Shown: positions 1-12,300 of the stretch, piece after piece
How the letters are laid out: every line of letters begins with the position of its first letter
Numbering within the stretch: the first letter of the stretch is position 1
Source: Paraphysomonas bandaiensis
Taxonomy: Eukaryota; Chrysophyceae
Direction of reading: 5' to 3'
Length of the DNA stretch: 64,000 nt
NCBI GenBank assembly: GCA_965644295.1
Contig: CBFFRP010000598.1
Coordinates: 1 to 64,000, forward strand
Translations under genes and position numbers: made by a program
Notes under the pieces: generated by a model
The model's database searches: none
Seen by the model: the letters and a program-made list of their open reading frames with translations, nothing else
What the model was told of the DNA's origin: nothing

Positions 1-156
1 TTCATCCTCTGGATGAGTTTCACCCTCATCAGCCTCCAGCGCATCGAAGGCATCATCAATAATGTCCTCAGTGTTCTCTTGCGTTTCATCTGCAGTATGG
101 ATATCATCTAAAGCGCTATCTGGTTCCAATGGTTCGGTATCGGAGCCGCCGCTCAT
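1..156 (-). CDS. Acidic N-terminus of an unknown gene, runs off left edge
   Basis: ATG at 156 on the minus strand opens a highly acidic stretch beginning MSGGSDTEPLEPDS, rich in Asp and Glu and predicted disordered. The frame is open to position 1. In copies 2 and 3 the same reading continues to about 91 residues before a stop created by the repeat junction. Only here could the gene be complete, to the left of the window. I do not recognise the family. Acidic disordered N-termini are common in nuclear proteins, but that is only a guess. The promoter would be the spacer 157-1864. Confidence 0.55.
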   Translation of the reverse strand, partial: MSGGSDTEPLEPDSALDDIHTADETQENTEDIIDDAFDALEADEGETHPEDE

Positions 157-1864
157 TGTAAGTTTAAATAATACCCGTAACACTCCTATCAACTAGTTTA
201 TATTCGCGTTAGTTCATACTCCTTCACCTTCACTCGAGTTGGACTGTTAATGCACATCTGCATGCATATACACACACAGCACCCTTCACTCCTCTAGCAG
301 TATGAGACTGGTATGTATATGTATGTATACGGTGCAGGGTGCTGCTGTGTACTGCACAGCTGGAGGGGACTTTTTATACTTTCAAAATTTAAAAGTCAAA
401 TACAGCTATCACCAATGAATATAATTATCGATATGATGATTGGCTAATATGTCATAGGTGATAATACAACATATACAGCAGTATGTACATGTATGTATGG
501 AATACTCTGTATATGGATGCTGTGGGTCTACTGCGCATATCGCAGTCAGCATCTTATTTTTCGGAAATGTATTGAATCAGAAATTATCTATATTACTGCA
601 ATACAACTACGGCTGGAATACAGATAATTATTGACTCAATATTTGAGGCATCTCTGAACAAAAATATACAAAGGATGCCGATACGCGCTACGCTGCTGCA
701 TATATAGTCAGTCCAACGAAGCAATGATTACATGGATAATATATATGCATATGCGCTCTCATCACACTGTGAGTGAGGTCACTGTGATGTTGAGCCAAGG
801 CTACATCTGCCTTTATCCCTGTACATCATATCAATGACTGAACACTCATCGCTACTGTCTCCTGGTCCATATGGAACTGTTGGGCTACGTGCCGTAGGAC
901 TGATACTGTGCAATGGATACGATAGTGATGTGTTCGCTGTACATGTATGAAGCAACGCGTGTGTGGTATGCACCCATAAAAAGTATGACACATGGCGAAA
1001 GAGTGTCCTTTCAACATAAAAGAACTGAATAGCAGCAGCCGTAACAGATGCAAGCAGACTGGAAGATTAGCACAACATATACAATCACATGAGCAGCAAA
1101 CTTTTATGGTTTGGAAGTCCTCCAGGGCAATGATTTAAACCTTATTCCTAACATACAAAGTGAGGTTGCGGCGTTACAAGCAACAGATACCAATTTACAA
1201 GATAAAAATAAAAGCACTGCTACTGATAACTAACTCACAAGCTCAAGACATCGTACTTCACTATAACATCGATAGTACACATGATACAATAGATATAAAT
1301 AACAAATTGAAATAATCACTAGTTTATGGCTCAACTAAACAATACCCAATGTCGAGTTTAAAGACGTCAATGACACTGATATAGTATACCTACAAGAAAG
1401 TCAAATTTCTTCCAACTTCAATCGATACGAATATATAGCAAATACAACAAATACATTTAACCAAAAATGATTTAACAAACTTACAAGCTTAAGATATCAT
1501 ACGTCATTCCCGTTTTTACTGTCACAGTTTTGTTGCTTACGATTGAGATGGAATACCCCACCGGGTTCGCAAGACCGTAACTGCTCTAAACAAGATCTAA
1601 GTGTTTTCGGTGAGAAAAACACAAGTCAGCATAATAAAGCAGGATGTGCTTGCTTACTATATAGACATAGCTCTAATACAACGCATAGAAGAAATATCCA
1701 GTCTTGTTCGACATTATTAAGTATGATACTATAGAAATGCTATTAGAAGTTTATAAAGTGCCACTGCACTATTGAATACCACTGGCAACAACTCGTACAG
1801 CTATCCAAATAATTATTTAGCACATGGTTGGCGTGAATTATCAAAACTTCACATATAACTAAAA
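157..1864. other. Spacer of copy 1, promoter side of acidic-protein gene
   Basis: No convincing gene. It lies downstream of the WDR59 fragment and upstream of the acidic-protein ATG. It contains short TATG/GTAC-rich runs around 300-345 and 475-500, and the 9-mer TACAGCAGT at 474-482. The short open frames near 779-1053 and 1543-1734 show no recognisable domain. Confidence 0.5.
474..483 (+). promoter_or_regulatory. Candidate TACAGCAGTA element upstream of acidic-protein gene
   Basis: Exact tacagcagta about 320 bp upstream of the ATG at 156. It recurs in copy 2 (5094) and copy 3 (9679) and in other promoter gaps of this window (22363, 24226, 30213, 38801, 61636, and reverse at 47014). A regulatory role is inferred from placement only. 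Confidence 0.35.
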
Positions 1865-4507
1865 TTAATCATAATATCTATCGTCAAAGTCGTCATCATC
1901 CACGTCATCACTATCATCCACGGAACTTATATCGGTGCCATCTTCCGAGTCAGAGCTGTTTTCTCTCTGCTGCTGTGAGTATGTCGCATTAGTGTTGATT
2001 TTCTCATTCCATCCATGCGTGTGCGTTATCGTGAGACAATGATGGGAAGTCCGAGACTAGCACATCGACAACCGCAGCCAGGGGACACTCGTCGTTTGAT
2101 TCAAACCAAGCTTTAATATGTTCAGGATGTCCCCCGTGCCCGCAAAGTGGACAAAAATATCCAAAACCTCGCAATACCTGAATAATACAAAAGTGAAAAC
2201 AGGTACATTTGTGAAACGACAACAGGATAGTACTTGTTCACAAAGGGAGCACCGGAGGGCAAACGTACGGCACGAGGTGCACCACGGACTCATTCACTGT
2301 GCCACCATTAAGTGTCCAGGGACCGAGAATCTCCTTGTTACAGGTAGCACACCGCAGACCAAGTTTTGAAACCGAGAGAACATAGGAGTTGGATACACCA
2401 TCCATGCCAACATGTACTGCATTAGAAACTGCCCTCGAGACATATTTCGACACCTGCTGTGTATTAGGTGCAAAAACAAAAACAGTGATATTGTTACCTC
2501 AGCGGCCTCGCACGTGACATTGCCATCGGTGCAACATATCCTGCATATCTACATGTGGACAAACACTGACAGGATTTAGTCCGGGATAAAAACATTACCC
2601 TCGGTAGGATTCCATCCAGGGAAAGAGCTGCTATGCAAAGAAGGATCAATCCAGCAAGTGGGCGGCAGATTTGGCTCCACCAAGGGTGCATGTGATGGTG
2701 AAGGCAGTGGACTGAAGGTCTCCCACATTAGCCAAGTGTCGGTCACATTCTCCTGGTGGACGACCAAGGGCATGCACAGTCCAATCCCGCCACATTCCAC
2801 ACATGACCATGACGTGCGACAAGACTCCATTTTGTCGTTCAAAACTGTGTCATCCAGGTACCCCGTCGTAACCATAATATCAAAGCAAACAGCAAGCAGG
2901 TGCCACACATGGTCTGCAATGCATCTTCCTTCAGGCGTGGCTCGCGTATGGAGGCGTTGGGTCGAGCAGGGTGAGAGCAACATCCGTGCCACGTGGGGAT
3001 ATCGAAGTTCACCATCCCCGCTAGGGCTCGGGGGAGCGTATTCACATGCTCGCGAGTGTTTCCATGCAGAGCAGTACCAAGTGGCATGGGAACATGCGAG
3101 GGAAAGCTATCGGATAATGCTGGATATAAATCGGACCTACTAGTTTTATACTCTTGAAATGGTCGAGTATGGTGGAGTGTAGCCTCATTCTCCCCAAAGC
3201 TCTTGCTACCTCTAAGAAATTTTCGACTGAGTACATCACTATCGTCCCGAGATAGAGTAGGGGCTTCACAGACCATTTGGGATAGTAAACCAGTAGCTTG
3301 AGAAAGGTTGTTCATTGACCCAGATCGTGGCCCGAGACTAACTTCAAGCCCAAGCCGCTGCAGGTTCGAATCCGAACCACCGCCTGTGGCATACTGGGAG
3401 AGATTTCCGTTGCTGCAATTCATTTCCCTGAGAGAAACCCGCCTTACATTGCGCGCGAAAAAGAAGGGGCGTGAACGGCAGACATACCTGTTGTATGGAT
3501 ACGCACTGAAGGAATACATTTTGGCAAGAATCTGTCGTTTAGCGCCGTATATAGTGTAGAGCGTGACCTGCAACGACCATTACGAAGACATTATAATAGG
3601 GAAGCTCACTAGGGGTACCTGGGCGGACTTGGAAGCCGTTGGCATGTAAGCATGTATCGGCTTAGTCTGCGACCTAAAATTCAGTGGGCCATGCACTCCA
3701 CCACTGCTTCCTGGGGCAGAAGATGACGATACCCAGATGATGCACGAATTTCGGACGCCTTATATCCACCAAACTCCTGGCTTCTGTCCAACTCTTCGCC
3801 TAGATTCGAAGTCACCAGAAAAGCGGATTCGATTTGCACTGCTATACTTACCTAGCTCATCCAAAGGATTTCGCATTAGGTCCTCTACAAAAGGATGAGG
3901 CTGCACACCGCTACTTACGCTCAGCGGTATTGTAGGTGACAACGCAAGCATCCTCACATCGCTAACAATAAACCATGACTATATAGTACACATCGCCCAG
4001 CGATATCTAAATACCTGACGGCGGAAGTAGATTGTTGACCTGATGTATGTGTACCTATAGACGTCACTGATCCAGCTCTTGCCTTATGCAAATTATTCCC
4101 TGTTATGAAGATTATACTCACACAACTTCACAGTTTACAAATTCAAAATAAGTGATTATATACCCCACATATAACATAACAACCTAAGACTATTTTGACA
4201 TACATTACCTTTATTCTCTTGACTGAGCACTTGTTGATCTTCGTCAGGGAGACTCTCTATCGTTATTTCAAAATAGTTATAACTGGTAAATTTGCAGAAT
4301 TGTTACTCACTAGATTCTGAATCATCACCATAGTCACTGCTCGTTTCATCCACGCCATCGGAAGCAGAAGACAAATCATCTGCAAGTCAAGCATGTCTGT
4401 CACTGACTGCTTGAATAAGTGACAGTACGTACCACGTCTGTATTGAAAAAAATGCTCAAAATAGGGCCCAGAGTTCATGCCACGTCCTAATCTAGCATTT
4501 TCAATTC
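1865..4507 (-). pseudogene. Headless WDR59 3' half, copy 1, frame-disrupted
   Basis: Corresponds to the C-terminal half of WDR59: Ser-rich middle, alpha-solenoid-like segment and Cys/His zinc domain with the CGHGGHPEHIKAWF motif. Compared with copies 2 and 3 it carries many small insertions and substitutions between about 1960 and 3040 and a few near 3727 and 4380. These break the frame, including just after the zinc motif where the normal CPTGCGC signature is lost. It lacks all WD40 exons and its own start. It could be a decayed copy, or an intact copy misread in a low-quality part of the assembly. Confidence 0.8.
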
Positions 4508-4776
4508 TCATGCTCATCTCCGCTTCGCTCGATATTCATTTCGTCTCCTGACCCATCCTTCTCAGAAATGTATTCCTCGTCTTCCTGTTCAGTGACGGTA
4601 TAAAAATCCATGGGCTCGTGTTCATCCTCTGGATGAGATTCACCCTCATCAGCCTCCAGCGCATCGAAGGCATCATCAATAATGTCCTCAGTGTTCTCTT
4701 GCGTTTCATCTGCAGTATGGATATCATCTAAAGCGCTATCTGGTTCCAATGGTTCGGTATCGGAGCCGCCGCTCAT
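4501..4776 (-). pseudogene. Truncated 5' end of acidic-protein gene, between copies 1 and 2
   Basis: ATG at 4776 opens the same acidic reading as at 156, but the frame ends at the repeat junction with a stop at about 4501-4503, giving about 91 residues. The sequence beyond belongs to WDR59 copy 1 in another frame. The first ATG of the WDR59 frame (beginning MSMRIENARLG) overlaps the end of this reading. Confidence 0.75.
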
Positions 4777-6484
4777 TGTAAGTTTAAATAATACCCGTAA
4801 CACTCCTATCAACTAGTTTATATTCGCGTTAGTTCATACTCCTTCACCTTCACTCGAGTTGGACTGTTAATGCACATCTGCATGCATATACACACACAGC
4901 ACCCTTCACTCCTCTAGCAGTATGAGACTGGTATGTATATGTATGTATACGGTGCAGGGTGCTGCTGTGTACTGCACAGCTGGAGGGGACTTTTTATACT
5001 TTCAAAATTTAAAAGTCAAATACAGCTATCACCAATGAATATAATTATCGATATGATGATTGGCTAATATGTCATAGGTGATAATACAACATATACAGCA
5101 GTATGTACATGTATGTATGGAATACTCTGTATATGGATGCTGTGGGTCTACTGCGCATATCGCAGTCAGCATCTTATTTTTCGGAAATGTATTGAATCAG
5201 AAATTATCTATATTACTGCAATACAACTACGGCTGGAATACAGATAATTATTGACTCAATATTTGAGGCATCTCTGAACAAAAATATACAAAGGATGCCG
5301 ATACGCGCTACGCTGCTGCATATATAGTCAGTCCAACGAAGCAATGATTACATGGATAATATATATGCATATGCGCTCTCATCACACTGTGAGTGAGGTC
5401 ACTGTGATATTGAGCCAAGGCCACATCTGCCTTTATCCCTGTACATCATATCAATGACTGAACACTCATCGCTACTGTCTCCTGGTCCATATGGAACTGT
5501 TGGGCTACGTGCCGTAGGACTGATACTGTGCAATGGATACGATAGTGATGTGTTCGCTGTACATGTATGAAGCAACGCGTGTGTGGTATGCACCCATAAA
5601 AAGTATGACACATGGCGAAAGAGTGTCCTTTCAACATAAAAGAACTGAATAGCAGCAGCCGTAACAGATGCAAGCAGACTGGAAGATTAGCACAACATAT
5701 ACAATCACATGAGCAGCAAACTTTTATGGTTTGGAAGTCCTCCAGGGCAATGATTTAAACCTTATTCCTAACATACAAAGTGAGGTTGCGGCGTTACAAG
5801 CAACAGATACCAATTTACAAGATAAAAATAAAAGCACTGCTACTGATAACTAACTCACAAGCTCAAGACATCGTACTTCACTATAACATCGATAGTACAC
5901 ATGATACAATAGATATAAATAACAAATTGAAATAATCACTAGTTTATGGCTCAACTAAACAATACCCAATGTCGAGTTTAAAGACGTCAATGACACTGAT
6001 ATAGTATACCTACAAGAAAGTCAAATTTCTTCCAACTTCAATCGATACGAATATATAGCAAATACAACAAATACATTTAACCAAAAATGATTTAACAAAC
6101 TTACAAGCTTAAGATATCATACGTCATTCCCGTTTTTACTGTCACAGTTTTGTTGCTTACGATTGAGATGGAATACCCCACCGGGTTCGCAAGACCGTAA
6201 CTGCTCTAAACAAGATCTAAGTGTTTTCGGTGAGAAAAACACAAGTCAGCATAATAAAGCAGGATGTGCTTGCTTACTATATAGACATAGCTCTAATACA
6301 ACGCATAGAAGAAATATCCAGTCTTGTTCGACATTATTAAGTATGATACTATAGAAATGCTATTAGAAGTTTATAAAGTGCCACTGCACTATTGAATACC
6401 ACTGGCAACAACTCGTACAGCTATCCAAATAATTATTTAGCACATGGTTGGCGTGAATTATCAAAACTTCACATATAACTAAAA
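4777..6484. other. Spacer of copy 2, no gene seen
   Basis: Same content as 157-1864, with only a couple of base differences noticed (for example at 5408 and 5422). TACAGCAGTA is at 5094-5103. I see no coding sequence that can be supported. Confidence 0.5.
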
Positions 6485-9092
6485 TTAATCATAATATCTA
6501 TCGTCAAAGTCGTCATCATCCACGTCATCACTATCATCCACGGAACTTATATCGGTGCCATCTTCCGAGTCAGAGCTGTTTTCTCTGCTGCTGTGAGTAT
6601 GTCGCATTAGTGTTGATTTTCTCATTCCATCTGCGTGTGCGTTATCGTGAGACAATGATGGAAGTCCGAGACTAGCACATCGACAACCGCAGCCAGTAGG
6701 ACACTCGTCGTTTGATTCAAACCAAGCTTTAATATGTTCAGGATGTCCCCCGTGCCCGCAAAGTGGACAAAAATATCCAAAACCTCGCAATACCTGAATA
6801 ATACAAAAGTGAAAACAGGTACATTTGTGAAACGACAACAGGATAGTACTTGTTCACAAAGGGAGCACCGGAGGGCAAACGTACGGCACGAGGTGCACCA
6901 CGGACCATTCACTGTGCCACCATTAAGTGTCCAGGGACCGAGAATCTCCTTGTTACAGGTAGCACACCGCACACCAAGTTTAACCGAGACAACATAGGAG
7001 TTGGATACACCATCCATGCCAATATGTACTGCATTAGAAACTGCCCTCGAGACATATTTCGACACCTGCTGTGTATTAGGTGCAAAAACAAAAACAGTGA
7101 TATTTACCTCAGTTGCCTGCACGTGACATTGCCATCGGTGCAATATATCTGCATATCTACATGTGGACAAACACTTACAGGATTTAGTCTGGGATAAAAA
7201 CATTACCTCAGTAGGATTCTATCCAGGGAAAGAGCTGTATGCAAAGAAGGATCATCCAGTAAGTGGGCGGCAGATTTGGCTCCACCAAGGGTGCATGTGA
7301 TGGTGGCAGTGGACTGAAGGTCTCCCACATTAGCCAAGTGTCGGTATATTCTCCTGAGTAGCGGACGACCAAGGGCATGCACAGTCCAATCCCGCCACAT
7401 TCCACACATGACCATGCGGCGACAAGACTCCATTTTGTCGTTCAAAACTGTGTCATCCAGGTACCCCGTCGTAACCATAATATCAAAGCAAACAGCAAGC
7501 AGGTGCCACATATGACTCAATGCATCTTCCTTCAGGCGGCTCGCAAGGGAGGCATTAAATCGGCAGGTGAGAGCAATATCCGTGCCACTGCGGATATTGA
7601 AGTTCATCATCCCCATAGTTCGAGGCGTATTCACATGCTCGCGAGTGTTTCCATGCAGAGCAGTACCAAGTGGCATGGGAACATGCGAGGGAAAGCTATC
7701 GGATAATGCTGGATATAAATCGGACCTACTAGTTTTATACTCTTGAAATGGTCGAGTATGGTGGAGTGTAGCCTCATTCTCCCCAAAGCTCTTGCTACCT
7801 CTAAGAAATTTTCGACTGAGTACATCACTATCGTCCCGAGATAGAGTAGGGGCTTCAAGCTTCATTTGGGATAGTAAACCAGTAGCTTGAGAAAGGTTGT
7901 TCATTGACCCAGATCGTGGCCCGAGACTAACTTCAAGCCCAAGCCGCTGCAGGTTCGAATCCGAACCACCGCCTGTGGCATACTGGGAGAGATTTCCGTT
8001 GCTGCAATTCATTTCCCTGAGAGAAACCCGCCTTACATTGCGCGCGAAAAAGAAGGGGCGTGAACGGCAGACATACCTGTTGTATGGATACGCACTGAAG
8101 GAATACATTTTGGCAAGAATCTGTCGTTTAGCGCCGTATATAGTGTAGAGCGTGACCTGCAACGACCATTACGAAGACATTATAATAGGGAAGCTCACTA
8201 GGGGTACCTGGGCGGACTTGGAAGCCGTTGGCATGTAAGCATGTATCGGCTTAGTCTGCGACCTAAAATTCAGTGGGCCATGCACTCCACCACTGCTTCC
8301 TGGGGCAGAAGATGACATACCAAATGATGCACGAATTTCGGACGCCTTATATCCACCAAACTCCTGGCTTCTGTCCAACTCTTCGCCTAGATTCGAAGTC
8401 ACCAGAAAAGCGGATTCGATTTGCACTGCTATACTTACCTAGCTCATCCAAAGGATTTCGCATTAGGTCCTCTACAAAAGGATGAGGCTGCACACCGCTA
8501 CTTACGCTCAGCGGTATTGTAGGTGACAACGCAAGCATCCTCACATCGCTAACAATAAACCATGACTATATAGTACACATCGCCCAGCGATATCTAAATA
8601 CCTGACGGCGGAAGTAGATTGTTGACCTGATGTATGTGTACCTATAGACGTCACTGATCCAGCTCTTGCCTTATGCAAATTATTCCCTGTTATGAAGATT
8701 ATACTCACACAACTTCACAGTTTACAAATTCAAAATAAGTGATTATATACCCCACATATAACATAACAACCTAAGACTATTTTGACATACATTACCTTTA
8801 TTCTCTTGACTGAGCACTTGTTGATCTTCGTCAGGGAGACTCTCTATCGTTATTTCAAAATAGTTATAACTGGTAAATTTGCAGAATTGTTACTCACTAG
8901 ATTCTGAATCATCACCATAGTCACTGCTCGTTTCATCCACGCCATCGGAAGCAGAAGACAAATCATCTGCGTCAAGTATGTCTGTCACTGACTGCTTGAA
9001 TAAGTGACAGTACGTACCACGTCTGTATTGAAAAAAATGCTCAAAATAGGGCCCAGAGTTCATGCCACGTCCTAATCTAGCATTTTCAATTC
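6485..9092 (-). pseudogene. Headless WDR59 3' half, copy 2, splice sites and frame intact
   Basis: Same sequence as the 3' half of the intact gene: exons from the IENARLGRGM segment through the C-terminal zinc domain (CGHGGHPEHIKAWF...CPTGCGC) to the stop at 6485-6487. WD40 and RWD exons are missing. Unlike copy 1, the reading frames and GT/AG sites are kept. An ATG at 9102 in the WDR59 frame, inside the upstream acidic-protein leader, could in principle start an N-terminally truncated protein. Whether it is expressed cannot be read from sequence, so I class it as a partial duplicate. Confidence 0.8.
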
Positions 9093-9361
9093 TCATGCTC
9101 ATCTCCGCTTCGCTCGATATTCATTTCGTCTCCTGACCCATCCTTCTCAGAAATGTATTCCTCGTCTTCCTGTTCAGTGACGGTATAAAAATCCATGGGC
9201 TCGTGTTCATCCTCTGGATGAGATTCACCCTCATCAGCCTCCAGCGCATCGAAGGCATCATCAATAATGTCCTCAGTGTTCTCTTGCGTTTCATCTGCAG
9301 TATGGATATCATCTAAAGCGCTATCTGGTTCCAATGGTTCGGTATCGGAGCCGCCGCTCAT
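9086..9361 (-). pseudogene. Truncated 5' end of acidic-protein gene, between copies 2 and 3
   Basis: ATG at 9361 opens about 91 acidic residues and stops at 9086-9088, exactly at the junction with WDR59 copy 2. Two ATGs of the WDR59 frame (MSMR...) lie in its last 17 bases. The presumed promoter is 9362-11069. Confidence 0.75.
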
Positions 9362-12300
9362 TGTAAGTTTAAATAATACCCGTAACACTCCTATCAACTA
9401 GTTTATATTCGCGTTAGTTCATACTCCTTCACCTTCACTCGAGTTGGACTGTTAATGCACATCTGCATGCATATACACACACAGCACCCTTCACTCCTCT
9501 AGCAGTATGAGACTGGTATGTATATGTATGTATACGGTGCAGGGTGCTGCTGTGTACTGCACAGCTGGAGGGGACTTTTTATACTTTCAAAATTTAAAAG
9601 TCAAATACAGCTATCACCAATGAATATAATTATCGATATGATGATTGGCTAATATGTCATAGGTGATAATACAACATATACAGCAGTATGTACATGTATG
9701 TATGGAATACTCTGTATATGGATGCTGTGGGTCTACTGCGCATATCGCAGTCAGCATCTTATTTTTCGGAAATGTATTGAATCAGAAATTATCTATATTA
9801 CTGCAATACAACTACGGCTGGAATACAGATAATTATTGACTCAATATTTGAGGCATCTCTGAACAAAAATATACAAAGGATGCCGATACGCGCTACGCTG
9901 CTGCATATATAGTCAGTCCAACGAAGCAATGATTACATGGATAATATATATGCATATGCGCTCTCATCACACTGTGAGTGAGGTCACTGTGATATTGAGC
10001 CAAGGCCACATCTGCCTTTATCCCTGTACATCATATCAATGACTGAACACTCATCGCTACTGTCTCCTGGTCCATATGGAACTGTTGGGCTACGTGCCGT
10101 AGGACTGATACTGTGCAATGGATACGATAGTGATGTGTTCGCTGTACATGTATGAAGCAACGCGTGTGTGGTATGCACCCATAAAAAGTATGACACATGG
10201 CGAAAGAGTGTCCTTTCAACATAAAAGAACTGAATAGCAGCAGCCGTAACAGATGCAAGCAGACTGGAAGATTAGCACAACATATACAATCACATGAGCA
10301 GCAAACTTTTATGGTTTGGAAGTCCTCCAGGGCAATGATTTAAACCTTATTCCTAACATACAAAGTGAGGTTGCGGCGTTACAAGCAACAGATACCAATT
10401 TACAAGATAAAAATAAAAGCACTGCTACTGATAACTAACTCACAAGCTCAAGACATCGTACTTCACTATAACATCGATAGTACACATGATACAATAGATA
10501 TAAATAACAAATTGAAATAATCACTAGTTTATGGCTCAACTAAACAATACCCAATGTCGAGTTTAAAGACGTCAATGACACTGATATAGTATACCTACAA
10601 GAAAGTCAAATTTCTTCCAACTTCAATCGATACGAATATATAGCAAATACAACAAATACATTTAACCAAAAATGATTTAACAAACTTACAAGCTTAAGAT
10701 ATCATACGTCATTCCCGTTTTTACTGTCACAGTTTTGTTGCTTACGATTGAGATGGAATACCCCACCGGGTTCGCAAGACCGTAACTGCTCTAAACAAGA
10801 TCTAAGTGTTTTCGGTGAGAAAAACACAAGTCAGCATAATAAAGCAGGATGTGCTTGCTTACTATATAGACATAGCTCTAATACAACGCATAGAAGAAAT
10901 ATCCAGTCTTGTTCGACATTATTAAGTATGATACTATAGAAATGCTATTAGAAGTTTATAAAGTGCCACTGCACTATTGAATACCACTGGCAACAACTCG
11001 TACAGCTATCCAAATAATTATTTAGCACATGGTTGGCGTGAATTATCAAAACTTCACATATAACTAAAATTAATCATAATATCTATCGTCAAAGTCGTCA
11101 TCATCCACGTCATCACTATCATCCACGGAACTTATATCGGTGCCATCTTCCGAGTCAGAGCTGTTTTCTCTGCTGCTGTGAGTATGTCGCATTAGTGTTG
11201 ATTTTCTCATTCCATCTGCGTGTGCGTTATCGTGAGACAATGATGGAAGTCCGAGACTAGCACATCGACAACCGCAGCCAGTAGGACACTCGTCGTTTGA
11301 TTCAAACCAAGCTTTAATATGTTCAGGATGTCCCCCGTGCCCGCAAAGTGGACAAAAATATCCAAAACCTCGCAATACCTGAATAATACAAAAGTGAAAA
11401 CAGGTACATTTGTGAAACGACAACAGGATAGTACTTGTTCACAAAGGGAGCACCGGAGGGCAAACGTACGGCACGAGGTGCACCACGGACCATTCACTGT
11501 GCCACCATTAAGTGTCCAGGGACCGAGAATCTCCTTGTTACAGGTAGCACACCGCACACCAAGTTTAACCGAGACAACATAGGAGTTGGATACACCATCC
11601 ATGCCAATATGTACTGCATTAGAAACTGCCCTCGAGACATATTTCGACACCTGCTGTGTATTAGGTGCAAAAACAAAAACAGTGATATTTACCTCAGTTG
11701 CCTGCACGTGACATTGCCATCGGTGCAATATATCTGCATATCTACATGTGGACAAACACTTACAGGATTTAGTCTGGGATAAAAACATTACCTCAGTAGG
11801 ATTCTATCCAGGGAAAGAGCTGTATGCAAAGAAGGATCATCCAGTAAGTGGGCGGCAGATTTGGCTCCACCAAGGGTGCATGTGATGGTGGCAGTGGACT
11901 GAAGGTCTCCCACATTAGCCAAGTGTCGGTATATTCTCCTGAGTAGCGGACGACCAAGGGCATGCACAGTCCAATCCCGCCACATTCCACACATGACCAT
12001 GCGGCGACAAGACTCCATTTTGTCGTTCAAAACTGTGTCATCCAGGTACCCCGTCGTAACCATAATATCAAAGCAAACAGCAAGCAGGTGCCACATATGA
12101 CTCAATGCATCTTCCTTCAGGCGGCTCGCAAGGGAGGCATTAAATCGGCAGGTGAGAGCAATATCCGTGCCACTGCGGATATTGAAGTTCATCATCCCCA
12201 TAGTTCGAGGCGTATTCACATGCTCGCGAGTGTTTCCATGCAGAGCAGTACCAAGTGGCATGGGAACATGCGAGGGAAAGCTATCGGATAATGCTGGATA

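Larger units (their letters stand above)
1..4507. repeat. Tandem 4.6-kb unit, copy 1 (left edge outside window)
   Basis: Position 1 matches 4621 and 9206, so this is the first visible copy of a direct tandem repeat. Its spacing to copy 2 is 4620 bp at the left and shrinks to 4585 bp at the right, because copy 1 carries about 35 net extra bases. The extra bases fall between about 1960 and 4390, mostly 2230-3040. The right junction is at 4507/4508. The left junction would lie about 113 bp outside the window, so further copies to the left cannot be excluded. Confidence 0.95.
4508..9092. repeat. Tandem 4585-bp unit, copy 2
   Basis: Direct repeat copy. Wherever I compared it with 9093-13677 I saw no difference. 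It contains the WDR59 3' half, the 1.7-kb spacer and the first codons of the neighbouring acidic-protein gene. The junction at 9092/9093 is where the shared text ending in tcaattc stops matching the unique sequence that follows 13677. Confidence 0.95.

Noticed and set aside
779-1053. Small minus-strand open frames repeated at 5399-5673 and 9984-10258
   Set aside because: They recur only because the unit is duplicated; two overlapping frames of similar length, no domain and no splice context.
3363-3385. tRNA-like B box (ggttcgaatcc) in each tandem copy
   Set aside because: It lies inside a WDR59 exon, the flanking bases do not pair as a T stem, and no A box or acceptor stem fits.
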